Assembly: GCF_029835735.1 (NCBI RefSeq)
Contig: NZ_JAOEAL010000001.1
Coordinates: 3,162,001-3,226,000, forward strand
DNA: 64,000 nt
Direction of reading: 5' to 3'
Origin: Shewanella sp. GD04112
GTDB lineage: Bacteria; Pseudomonadota; Gammaproteobacteria; Enterobacterales; Shewanellaceae
Below the pieces are notes generated by a model. The model had not been told where the DNA came from, did not search any database, and was given only the letters and a program-made list of their open reading frames with translations. Below are positions 35,335-43,353 of this stretch, in pieces. Every line of letters begins with the position of its first letter. Position 1 is the stretch's first letter. Made by a program: the position numbers and the translations under genes.

Positions 35335-36528
35335 CTAAATACCGCACTTGAGCGATGCCTTGAGGCGCTTCATTCCCTCTTCTATCGACACTAAGGCGTG
35401 ATAGCCAAAGTCCCGTTTTGCCGCGCTGATATCGAAATAATGGCTACAGGAAAGCTGTTTAGCGACAAAGCGCGTCATTATCGGCTCTTCTTGCTTATTC
35501 AGCAGTCGATACGCCGCTTCTAACAAGGCGCCCACCACATAGGCCAGGGTCTGTGGCACCCGCGCGGTCACAGGTGGCAGCCCATCACAAGCTAGGATAA
35601 GGTTCAACATCTTGGCCATAGTCACAGGCTCATCGTTACTGACAAAATAGGCTTTGCCTTGGCATTTAGGCGAAACTTGGTAAAGCTCAACGGCCGCCAG
35701 AATATGGGCATAAGCAGCGTTATCGATATAAATGGTATCGACCAGTTTATCCTCGCGCCCCACCAGCTTAAGTTTACCTAAACGACCGCGGGCAAGCACC
35801 CTTGGCACCAGATGCGGATCATTTGGCCCCCAAATCAAATGCGGCCGCAGGGCAACGGTCTTTAGCGCATACGCCGATGCAGTTGAAGAGATTTGATTAG
35901 CATCGAGCATCATCTTCTCGGCAATCGCCTTGGAATGGGCATAATAATTTAAAAAGCGGCTGGCGTAGGGCGTCGATTCATCGATACCCGATTCATCCTC
36001 GCCGGCAAAGGTCACGCTAGGGGTGCTGGTATAAACTAATTTACTGATTTTAAGCGCTTTACAAGCAGCAATCACATTAGCGGCGCCCTTCACATTAGGG
36101 CAAAAATAGCTGTCCCTGTCGCCCCATATACCCGCTTTTGAGGCCACATGGAACACGATATCGCAGCCCTGCATCGCCTGTTTGACTTGCTCAGGATTGG
36201 CTAAATCCCCCTGTACCATAGTCACACCAAGGGCTTCAAGCTCAGGATAATGGCCACGGGCAAAACCAGTCACCTTAATCCCAGCCGCGACCAAACGTAG
36301 GCAAATGGCCTTACCCAAAAATCCCCCCGCGCCAGTCACAAAGGCATGGTTGACCTTAGCGACCAAGGCATAAAGCGCGACTTGCTCACGCTTATCGAGA
36401 CTTAGTTTGCTACATGCTTGGTCACCGCCCACTTGGTTTAGGCCTGTTGGTTGCGACGGCGTACATTCTAAGTCCGTAGGGGCGAGAGAAATGGAACAAT
36501 TATCGGTCATCTTGCTATTCCGAGACAC
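35335..36528 (-). CDS. oleD: OleD, NAD(P)H-dependent 2-alkyl-3-ketoacid reductase
   Basis: A 397-residue extended SDR. The Rossmann motif TGAGGFLGKAICLRL starts near residue 62, and the catalytic YAHSK (Tyr/Lys) lies mid-protein. OleD reduces the beta-ketoacid made by OleA to a beta-hydroxyacid in olefin biosynthesis (established for Stenotrophomonas and Shewanella systems). An unusual 58-residue N-terminal extension precedes the fold. It could be removed by using a later start, but no better start with a ribosome-binding site is obvious. Last ole gene; 122 bp separate it from oleC. Confidence 0.92.
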   Translation of the reverse strand: MSRNSKMTDNCSISLAPTDLECTPSQPTGLNQVGGDQACSKLSLDKREQVALYALVAKVNHAFVTGAGGFLGKAICLRLVAAGIKVTGFARGHYPELEALGVTMVQGDLANPEQVKQAMQGCDIVFHVASKAGIWGDRDSYFCPNVKGAANVIAACKALKISKLVYTSTPSVTFAGEDESGIDESTPYASRFLNYYAHSKAIAEKMMLDANQISSTASAYALKTVALRPHLIWGPNDPHLVPRVLARGRLGKLKLVGREDKLVDTIYIDNAAYAHILAAVELYQVSPKCQGKAYFVSNDEPVTMAKMLNLILACDGLPPVTARVPQTLAYVVGALLEAAYRLLNKQEEPIMTRFVAKQLSCSHYFDISAAKRDFGYHALVSIEEGMKRLKASLKCGI

Positions 36529-36650
36529 ACAGTGTCGTTTACAGTATTAAGTTCAGCGCTTATATGCAATGGAATAATATTTCATCCCTATGCCACTAAA
36601 AAGCAACAGAAAATCTAGACGAGTAAGGTTAAAAGTCCCTTAAATGAACA

Positions 36651-38477
36651 TCAGCCTTTGGTTTGCGATTGCGCCCAAACGGCTAATTTTTCTCTAAATA
36701 TTTTGGCATTGTGCCGCACATCCACAGGGAAATCGGGATGAATGAGAAAACGTCTAATCCCCTGAGTGTGGCTATACTGCTCGGCAATCGCCATCAGCTC
36801 TTGATAGAGCTGCGCACTCTTATTGCATACCAAAGATTGGTCAAGCTCGATGCAGATGAGGGGTTCAATCTCACTCGCGCCGCCTTGCCCCTTCACTTTG
36901 ATCCCCACTAACGCCGAGCGCTTCACATTCGGATGGGTATTAAAAATACGCTCACTCGGAATGGAATAGTACCGTTTAACAAACTGCCCACCTTGGGTGG
37001 CATCGACTCTATGGGCTTTGCGGCCACACATCCACAAGCGGCCGCTGTCATCTAAATAGCCAAGGTCGCCCATTCTGTGCCTAAAGGTTTGCTGCTCGCG
37101 GTCCCAGATTTTAGCCGCCGTCGTTGCCGTTTCGCGGCGATAATAGGACTGGCTCACCATAGGGCCTGTTACCACTATTTCGCCAATTTCCCCCGCGTTA
37201 AGACGCATGCCATTATCCCACTCAGAGATGTTATCCTCAGTGATGGCGATAATCTCGATGCTGACACCATCGATGGCGCGACCGACACAAATCCCACCGC
37301 CATTGTCCGTGGTTTGAGTCGTGGTCAATAGCTGATCGCTGGCGATCATGCTGATGGGTAAGGATTCGGTAGCGCCGTAGGAATTGAGTACAGGCACGCC
37401 ATCACTGAGCATTTTGCTAAAACGGGCAATCGAGGCAATGGTCGCGGGCGCCCCAGCGGATATCACGCGTTTCACACTGCTGAATTTGTGCTGCTTTTTC
37501 GATTCGGTTTGTTCACCGGCGCGGCCTAAACGCTCAAGTAAAGCCGGATTAACAAAAATATTGCTGCATTGGTATTTATCAATGGCGGCAAATAAAAATT
37601 CAGGATTGGCCGTAATCGGTTTGCTGGCATCCATCTCAGGCACAATCGATGCCATACCGAGCGCTGGACCAAAGAGGGAAAATAGCGGGAATGTCGCCAA
37701 ATCACGCTCGCCATGCGCAATGCCATAATCCTGCTTTAACGCCTGAATTTGCGCCTCAAACATGCCATGACTATAGACAACGCCTTTCGGCGTCCCCGTG
37801 CTGCCGCTGGTAAACAGAATCGCCGCCATCTCGTCATACCTAAGCAGCGCCATCGGATACTCGCCCTGTTCCGACAACTTTGCCGCAGATGACTTCGATG
37901 TAGACAACTTAGCTGTTGATAAGAGCATCGTCGCTAAACTTGGCGCGCCCGTGAGTAAGCGCGATAGCGTGCCAACAAGCCCGCTGGGATTGCCATCCAC
38001 ATTGATAAGATGCTGCACGCTGCCCTTACCCCAGCCTAATAAGCGTCTGGCGATATGGGCTTTAGGAATACCGATAAAGGCATCGGGCGCAGCTTCAATA
38101 AAACATTGCTTAAGGTTTTTAATCCCCATGCCCGGGTCAACTAGCACGGGAATAATCCCCGCCTTGAACAAGGCGAAAGTTAACGCAAAAAAATCCAGAC
38201 TCGGGGTAACCATCAGCACCGCCTTCATCCCCCGCGTCAGCCCATGGGCATTGAGCGCGAAGGCGATGACATCGCTTTGTTTATCGAGGCTAATAAAGTC
38301 GAGTTCTTGGTAAGTCAGATTGGCAAGGGATTTACCCTTGCCCTGTTGCACCGCAACCGCGAGATGATGGGGAATGTGATGGGCGGCCTGCTTTAAATGC
38401 CGACAAATATTGGCATCGCTTGCTTGCTCGGCGGCAGATATCCCATGGCCGAGCTGCGCATCCTCCACCCTAGCCAT
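36651..38477 (-). CDS. oleC: OleC, AMP-dependent beta-lactone synthetase
   Basis: A 608-residue member of the acyl-CoA synthetase superfamily. P-loop ILFTSGSTGTPKGVVYSH, then NSYGATESLPIS, MGDLGYLDDSGRLWMCGRKA and a C-terminal domain lacking the usual final catalytic Lys context. OleC adenylates the beta-hydroxyacid and closes it to a beta-lactone (established in Xanthomonas). Compared with typical OleC (about 550 aa) there is an insertion near residues 185-210, rich in Ser/Ala/Lys (STAKLSTSKSSAAKLSEQGE), probably a surface loop. The start overlaps the oleB stop by one base (TAATG), implying coupled translation. Confidence 0.93.
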   Translation of the reverse strand: MARVEDAQLGHGISAAEQASDANICRHLKQAAHHIPHHLAVAVQQGKGKSLANLTYQELDFISLDKQSDVIAFALNAHGLTRGMKAVLMVTPSLDFFALTFALFKAGIIPVLVDPGMGIKNLKQCFIEAAPDAFIGIPKAHIARRLLGWGKGSVQHLINVDGNPSGLVGTLSRLLTGAPSLATMLLSTAKLSTSKSSAAKLSEQGEYPMALLRYDEMAAILFTSGSTGTPKGVVYSHGMFEAQIQALKQDYGIAHGERDLATFPLFSLFGPALGMASIVPEMDASKPITANPEFLFAAIDKYQCSNIFVNPALLERLGRAGEQTESKKQHKFSSVKRVISAGAPATIASIARFSKMLSDGVPVLNSYGATESLPISMIASDQLLTTTQTTDNGGGICVGRAIDGVSIEIIAITEDNISEWDNGMRLNAGEIGEIVVTGPMVSQSYYRRETATTAAKIWDREQQTFRHRMGDLGYLDDSGRLWMCGRKAHRVDATQGGQFVKRYYSIPSERIFNTHPNVKRSALVGIKVKGQGGASEIEPLICIELDQSLVCNKSAQLYQELMAIAEQYSHTQGIRRFLIHPDFPVDVRHNAKIFREKLAVWAQSQTKG

Positions 38478-39439
38478 TAATGTGCGGCCTGTGGCGCTTG
38501 AGTCTCTGCCTCAGGCTCTGTGACCTGCACAGTTTCAACAGGCTGCACTTCTGGCTCAGGCGTTTGCGCCTCAGCCATAAAGTGTTTGATATGGGTAATC
38601 ACCTCATCGCTCGCATCTTCGAGGATATAGTGACCACAATCAGCAAATTCATGCACCTGTGCATGGGGCATATGTTCGCGCCATTTGGCTAAAAAGTGCT
38701 TATCGAACACAAAGTCCTGTAATCCCCAGCAAATCAGTGTCGGCACCTTGGCAAACTTTGGCAGACTAGCGGCAATATCCGACACCAGTTGATAGTTTCT
38801 GTCACCCGGTTTTAGCGGAATATCCTGTACAAAACGCAGAGTCGAAATGCGATTTGCCCATGAGTTAAACGGCGCGACGTAGGCCTCACGGATGTACTTG
38901 GACATCGGCTGACGCTTCACCCCAACGTAGGAGGCAATCGATGAAAACGCATTAAAACCACGGACTAATACGGTGCCGAGTAGCGTATTGCGGCAGATCC
39001 ACAGCGCCAGCGGTAAAGGCTTAGTTTCGGGTAAATGGAAGGCGCCAGTATTTAAAATCACCAGACGTTTAATTCGCTCAGGGTAACGCGCCGCGTAGCC
39101 CATGCCTATCATGCCGCCCCAGTCGTGGACGACTAAGGTAATGTTTTCGTTTACCTTTAGGCTATCGAGCAGCGCCTCTAAATCATCAATACGATTCTTA
39201 AGGGTGTAATCGTAACCGCTGTCATCCGGCTTATCCGACAGGCCACAACCAATATGGTCTGGCACGATACACTGGTGCGTATCCTTAAGGGCACTCACGA
39301 GATTACGGTAATAGAAACTCCAACTTGGATTACCGTGCACCATGACCACAGGTTCACCTTGGCCTTCATTGATGTAATGCAGCTTGTTGCCATTACGGCT
39401 AAGAAAATGACGTTTAAACGGCAACAGAGTGTCTAACAT
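38477..39439 (-). CDS. oleB: OleB, beta-lactone decarboxylase (alpha/beta hydrolase)
   Basis: 320 residues of the haloalkane dehalogenase-like alpha/beta hydrolase fold. The HGNPSWSFYYRNL oxyanion region and nucleophile D106 in VVHDWGGMIG are visible, with the catalytic His in ADCGHYILED. OleB turns the beta-lactone into a cis-olefin and CO2 (established). The last about 35 residues form an acidic, Pro/Glu/Val/Thr-rich tail (EAQTPEPEVQPVETVQVTEP) that is not part of the fold and may mediate contacts within the OleBCD assembly (inference). It is followed directly by oleC. Confidence 0.92.
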   Translation of the reverse strand: MLDTLLPFKRHFLSRNGNKLHYINEGQGEPVVMVHGNPSWSFYYRNLVSALKDTHQCIVPDHIGCGLSDKPDDSGYDYTLKNRIDDLEALLDSLKVNENITLVVHDWGGMIGMGYAARYPERIKRLVILNTGAFHLPETKPLPLALWICRNTLLGTVLVRGFNAFSSIASYVGVKRQPMSKYIREAYVAPFNSWANRISTLRFVQDIPLKPGDRNYQLVSDIAASLPKFAKVPTLICWGLQDFVFDKHFLAKWREHMPHAQVHEFADCGHYILEDASDEVITHIKHFMAEAQTPEPEVQPVETVQVTEPEAETQAPQAAH

Positions 39440-39608
39440 GACGCTTCCTATCTTTTGTTCTAATTGTTTTTGTATTGGTAGCCTGTGCGGGCAAATTCGC
39501 CTTTACCTATGCTCAGTGCTAATGCTCATCGCTAAACCAATAAGCATAAAAATGCCCTAGCAAAACTTGCTCTAAGCGTCGGCTAAGGCAGATAACAATC
39601 TTGGAAAA

Positions 39609-40658
39609 CTACCACTTAATACCCAGCATCATGCAGTTCAAACCACTGCCAATGCCTAAAAAGCTCACCTGATCCCCTGGGCGTAAAAAGCCTTGATCGT
39701 GTGCCATGGCCGCCGTGACGGGTAAAGAGACTGTGCCCATATTGCCAAGCAGTTGATATGTTGGGAATTCTTTTTCAGGCGGAATATTTAACGCACTCAA
39801 GACCTGTTTACGGTTTGAGGCGCCGACCTGATGACAGATCACTTTATCGACCTGCTCGACCAACCAATTTCGCTGAGCAAGGAAATGCTCCCACGTGTGT
39901 TTTGCCAGCTCGACCCCTTCTTTGAGCAAGGTCACCGCATCGGTACGCATAAACTCACGGTAAATATTGTGCCCTACTTCCTGCAAGCCCCACTGACACA
40001 GTTGGTGATGCTGCGGCGCAGATAAATGGGAGGCGCCAAGCAGCTGATGCTTACGCACATTAGTCAGCGGTAAACTGCCATCGGTGAGGATCACCGCCAC
40101 CGCGCCAGAGCCGCCGGTTAAGGTCGCCAGCGACTGAGCAAAATTCTGCATGGTCGGGTCGGCCAGCATATTATCAATGGTCACATCGACAATATCCCGC
40201 GCCGATTCGCAGGACACCACCATGCCCGCCTTAATTTGGCCAAGCTCAATGCGGTTGGCAATGTCTAAAATGCCCGATAACACCCCAAGACAGGCGTTGC
40301 TAATATCGTAAATCGCCGTGTCCTTCGACACACCTAAGGCCGCCGCAATCCGGCAGGCGGTGGCGGGTTCGTGCTGATCACGGCACACGCCGGTGTACAC
40401 CACTGCGCCCAGTTCGGCGACTTCTATTCCCGTTTCTGCTATCGCCTTGTGCGCCGCTTTAATCGCTCCATCGGATAATTGATGCCCTTTAGGCCACCAA
40501 CGGCGTTCGGTAATGCCCGTCAACGCCGCAAGTTGCCCCATAGGAATGCGAAATTTTTGATATAGAGGCGCGAGGCGAGATTCTAGCTCGCTACTGGAAA
40601 CCACCACAGGTGCCAGTTCATAGGCAAGGCTATTAATAAATACGCGGGAATATTTCAT
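39609..40658 (-). CDS. oleA: OleA, head-to-head acyl-CoA condensing thiolase
   Basis: A 349-residue thiolase-superfamily enzyme. Active-site C123 (SNACLGVLSG), H276 (ICHQVGASN) and N306 (LLGNMGTVSLP) form the triad. E97 (DQHEPATAC) matches the glutamate donated across the dimer in Xanthomonas OleA, with the same 26-residue spacing to the Cys. It condenses two fatty acyl-CoAs non-decarboxylatively to a 2-alkyl-3-ketoacid. In Shewanella the final product is the polyunsaturated C31 nonaene. First ole gene; 170 bp separate it from oleB. Confidence 0.94.
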   Translation of the reverse strand: MKYSRVFINSLAYELAPVVVSSSELESRLAPLYQKFRIPMGQLAALTGITERRWWPKGHQLSDGAIKAAHKAIAETGIEVAELGAVVYTGVCRDQHEPATACRIAAALGVSKDTAIYDISNACLGVLSGILDIANRIELGQIKAGMVVSCESARDIVDVTIDNMLADPTMQNFAQSLATLTGGSGAVAVILTDGSLPLTNVRKHQLLGASHLSAPQHHQLCQWGLQEVGHNIYREFMRTDAVTLLKEGVELAKHTWEHFLAQRNWLVEQVDKVICHQVGASNRKQVLSALNIPPEKEFPTYQLLGNMGTVSLPVTAAMAHDQGFLRPGDQVSFLGIGSGLNCMMLGIKW

Positions 40659-40912
40659 GAAACTGTTTTATTCGCTCACTAAGATCACTGATCTTTTAGG
40701 TCAGTTTTTAGTTGTTATTTGTCATTAAGGCGACATTTGAACAAGAAAAGCCCGATGATTCAATAAAAAACCATCTTTCGTCTTAGACTTGTCTCACAGA
40801 GCTTATAAGCCCTTGTGCAGATCATGCCGCCTGTCCGTTAATTCAAAATGAACTAATAAAGAAATACTTCATAAAAAACAGGCAAGTATGGCCTCATTAT
40901 TCAGATTATTTT

Positions 40913-42295
40913 TCAATCGCTCGATTTTTGCGCCAAAATCAGCGCATTTCGAGGCGTCACGCTAGTTGCACAAAATTCCCTCAGGCTTACCCGATAGCCA
41001 CTTTCCTGCAAAAAACAGCAGCGATCGAGAATTAACCACAGTTCCAGCGCACGACGGAATAAATGCGCAGCCAAATCGATGCGCCGGGTTAACCTTTGTC
41101 GCTGTTTGCCTATCTCAAGCCAAGCGTCAAAATCACAATCTGCGGCTAAGGTAACCGCCTTTTGCGCCGCCGCCCAGTGGCAAAACTCGGTAAACTCACC
41201 GCTCAGTTGGCTTTGCTTTATTGCGGGCAAGGGTAAATAAGCATCTATACCACGGCTGCTTCGCTGCAGCGCATCAAACCCCAGCCGCCAAGCAATTTCC
41301 TGATGTCGCAGCGCCTGTTGTTTCGGATTTGCTATCACGCTCTGTTGTAAAGGCAATTGCAAGTCATGGCGACTTAAACGCAGTGCGCTGTGTTTGGCGA
41401 GTGTCGATAGGCCTTGATATTGATTAGCTTGAATTAAATGGTAGCAACAAGGTGAAATTGCCAGTGCCTGAGTGCCCGCCGCTGCGGCCAATTGCAGTAA
41501 ACGCACATGCAAATCGCCACAGGCATGCAGCGCCACCGCCTGTTGCTGGGCGCAAAAAGGATTGGTCTGATCAGCGGTATTTTCGTGAGCATTATCGTTG
41601 ATAGTGAAGGCATCGGCGCAGATAAAGCGCTGTGATAAGTGCCATTTATCGGCAAAAGCTTGGCCCTCTTCACAGAGCATCGCCTGCCATTCGAGGCTTA
41701 ACACATCTACACCACGTGCCTTGGCAATCAAACGGCCCAAGTGCCCTTTGCCCGCACACCACTCGAGCACGGGGAATCCCGCATCGGGCAAATGCTGCAC
41801 AAAAGCGGTAATTTGCTCCCACTTACGGCCTTTTATATGGGCACTAAAGTGAGCCAGCTCAGTAAGATCAATACGAGGTGAAGTAGCCGTTTCAATATCG
41901 TCAGAGCCAATATCTGAGCCACTATCTGAACCTATATCTGAGTCAATATCAGAACCAAGCGAAAGTTCGGCAAAGGAGGATATGAGTAAAGATAAATCCC
42001 AGTCTAAGCCTAACGCGGCAAGATCCTGCTGGAGTGCGGGCGATAAGGCATCGACTAACGCCGATTGCTCGGCATCCAAAGTATCGAGCGCAGCATCATC
42101 AAGCACCCAAAGGGTGGTTGCGAGCCTTGGAAATTGCGCCTCCCAAGGCAATGATTTTGCCTCAAAGGCGCGCACTTGCCAGAGGGCACGACTCTGCTCA
42201 AGCAGCTTATCCAATTGGATAAAATGCGCCTTGAGTGTGTTCTGACTGTCACAATCGCAGTTGCCGAGCGTATGATTATCGCGCTTAATTGCCAT
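40913..42295 (-). CDS. SAM-dependent methyltransferase of the GSTCD/RRNAD (Methyltransf_32) type
   Basis: 460 residues. SAM-binding motif I is at 177-190 (VLEWCAGKGHLGRLIA), followed by VLSLEWQ as the acidic strand 2. The conserved VALHACGDLHVRLLQLA and AISPCCYHL motifs lie about 100 residues later, as in Methyltransf_32 proteins (related to RNA-modifying or small-molecule enzymes). The substrate is unknown. Residues 115-134 are an unusual (SDIGSD)n repeat in the linker before the catalytic domain. It is upstream of oleA on the same strand but separated by 254 bp. Confidence 0.8.
   Translation of the reverse strand: MAIKRDNHTLGNCDCDSQNTLKAHFIQLDKLLEQSRALWQVRAFEAKSLPWEAQFPRLATTLWVLDDAALDTLDAEQSALVDALSPALQQDLAALGLDWDLSLLISSFAELSLGSDIDSDIGSDSGSDIGSDDIETATSPRIDLTELAHFSAHIKGRKWEQITAFVQHLPDAGFPVLEWCAGKGHLGRLIAKARGVDVLSLEWQAMLCEEGQAFADKWHLSQRFICADAFTINDNAHENTADQTNPFCAQQQAVALHACGDLHVRLLQLAAAAGTQALAISPCCYHLIQANQYQGLSTLAKHSALRLSRHDLQLPLQQSVIANPKQQALRHQEIAWRLGFDALQRSSRGIDAYLPLPAIKQSQLSGEFTEFCHWAAAQKAVTLAADCDFDAWLEIGKQRQRLTRRIDLAAHLFRRALELWLILDRCCFLQESGYRVSLREFCATSVTPRNALILAQKSSD
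41894..41953 (-). repeat. In-gene tandem repeat encoding an acidic Ser-Asp linker
   Basis: Within the methyltransferase gene a short degenerate unit (TCAGATATTGAC/TCAGATATAGGT-like on the coding strand) is repeated about five times. It encodes SDIDSDIGSDSGSDIGSDD. The reading frame is kept. Slippage could change linker length between strains. Confidence 0.6.
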
Positions 42296-42642
42296 GCTAA
42301 ATTTGCTTTACTCTAATGTGTTCCATTTGACTATTTTATTGGGCTTAGCCGCCAAACCTTAGGTTCGTCGAACTTTCACTACCGTGATGTTGTAAACGAT
42401 GCTGTTTTGTTTAAAAGCATTATTCTGAAAACAGCGCCGTCATTAAGCCTTTACGAATATTAAGGTGCATTTTACTTAATATCACTGCCCAAATGGCGGC
42501 CAAAGCTGCTAGTATCGCCACAATTTTTGTCAGCCTGTTTTACTCGCCGGCAAGCATGGGAGATACGCCTTAACGCAGTAACATTTAACGTAGCGGTCTC
42601 CCCCATTAAACGCGATAACGAAAACGAGTTAAGAGGAAAACT
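42296..42642. other. Divergent promoter region without a recognised gene
   Basis: About 350 bp between the methyltransferase start and the DUF1289 gene. It presumably holds both promoters. No repeat, RNA structure or small ORF with a good ribosome-binding site was noticed. Confidence 0.35.
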
Positions 42643-42876
42643 ATGCTCTCCCCCTGCGTCGCCCGCTGCGGCTTAAATGATGAAGATTATTGCATGGGCT
42701 GTTTTCGCCATATCGATGAGATTGTTGCTTGGCGCGACGCCAGCGATGCAGAGCACGCCGCGATTATCGCGCAACTCCCCGCCCGCAAAGCCCATTTCGA
42801 AGGCGACGAAAATCAACAGGTGCTAAGCCGCGCCAAATGGCTGGAAGCCGAGGCACGACTTGCGAAAAAAGCCTGA
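42643..42876 (+). CDS. DUF1289 small cysteine-cluster protein
   Basis: 77 residues with the DUF1289 signature SPCVARCGLNDEDYCMGCFR and a following EIVAWRDASDAEHAAI helix. The four cysteines (CxxxC...CxxC) are likely a metal site, zinc or an Fe-S type (inference). Members are stand-alone proteins of unknown function or appended to oxidoreductases. The ATG follows AAGAGGAAAACT. The stop overlaps its intrinsic terminator. Confidence 0.85.
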   Translation: MLSPCVARCGLNDEDYCMGCFRHIDEIVAWRDASDAEHAAIIAQLPARKAHFEGDENQQVLSRAKWLEAEARLAKKA

Positions 42877-42892
42877 AAATTTCAGGCTTTTT
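42871..42892. terminator. Terminator after the DUF1289 gene
   Basis: GCCTGAA (42871-42877) and TTCAGGC (42881-42887) with an AAT loop, flanked by an A-run and TTTTT. It serves the plus-strand gene and, read in reverse, the convergent HNH gene. Confidence 0.8.
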
Positions 42893-42902
42893 ACTTTTAT
42901 CA

Positions 42903-43265
42903 CTACTTTTTCATCATCGCCTTTAAATCCGCAAAGGGATTATAGGTCGCGGCAGCTTGCTTGGTTTCGGTAGTGCTACCGTAGCGAATAAGTTCTTCAA
43001 AGCGTGAATGCTCATTATCGTGGCAATACAGGCACAATAATTCCCAATTCGAGCCGTCGGATGGGTTGTTATCGTGGTTGTGATCTCTATGGTGAACCGT
43101 CAACTCGCTTAAGTTTTTTGAGGTAAATTCGCGGGTACAGCGGCCACAGATCCAAGGATACAATTTGAGCGCCTGCTCGCGGTAACCGCCCTCACGTTTG
43201 GCACGGTATTCGCGCTCTTGGGCTAAGACTTGATCTAACTTACTCTGGCCTGGATTTGCTGACAT
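42903..43265 (-). CDS. yajD: YajD-like HNH nuclease-family protein
   Basis: 120 residues from the ATG at 43265, preceded by AGGTGTGAGC. A longer frame to 43304 lacks such a site. It contains the HNH core: CGRC zinc knuckle, LTVHHRDHNHDNNPSDGSNWELLCLYCHDNEHSRF. Its overall length matches E. coli YajD (about 115). The activity of YajD is not established. HNH folds cleave DNA or serve as structural zinc domains. Single gene, convergent with DUF1289. Confidence 0.87.
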   Translation of the reverse strand: MSANPGQSKLDQVLAQEREYRAKREGGYREQALKLYPWICGRCTREFTSKNLSELTVHHRDHNHDNNPSDGSNWELLCLYCHDNEHSRFEELIRYGSTTETKQAAATYNPFADLKAMMKK

Positions 43266-43290
43266 GCTCACACCTAACTGATGACCCCTA

Positions 43291-43331
43291 AAAAAGTGCC
43301 CCAAGGATAATCCGAGTTATTCCTTGGGGCA
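43291..43331 (-). terminator. Intrinsic terminator of the BCCT transporter gene
   Basis: TGCCCCAAGGA (43297-43307) and TCCTTGGGGCA (43321-43331) form an 11-bp perfect stem with a 13-nt loop. On the minus strand it is followed by CTTTTT, 23 bp after the transporter stop. Confidence 0.88.
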
Positions 43332-43353
43332 ATATTTCTAACAAGCAAAGCGT

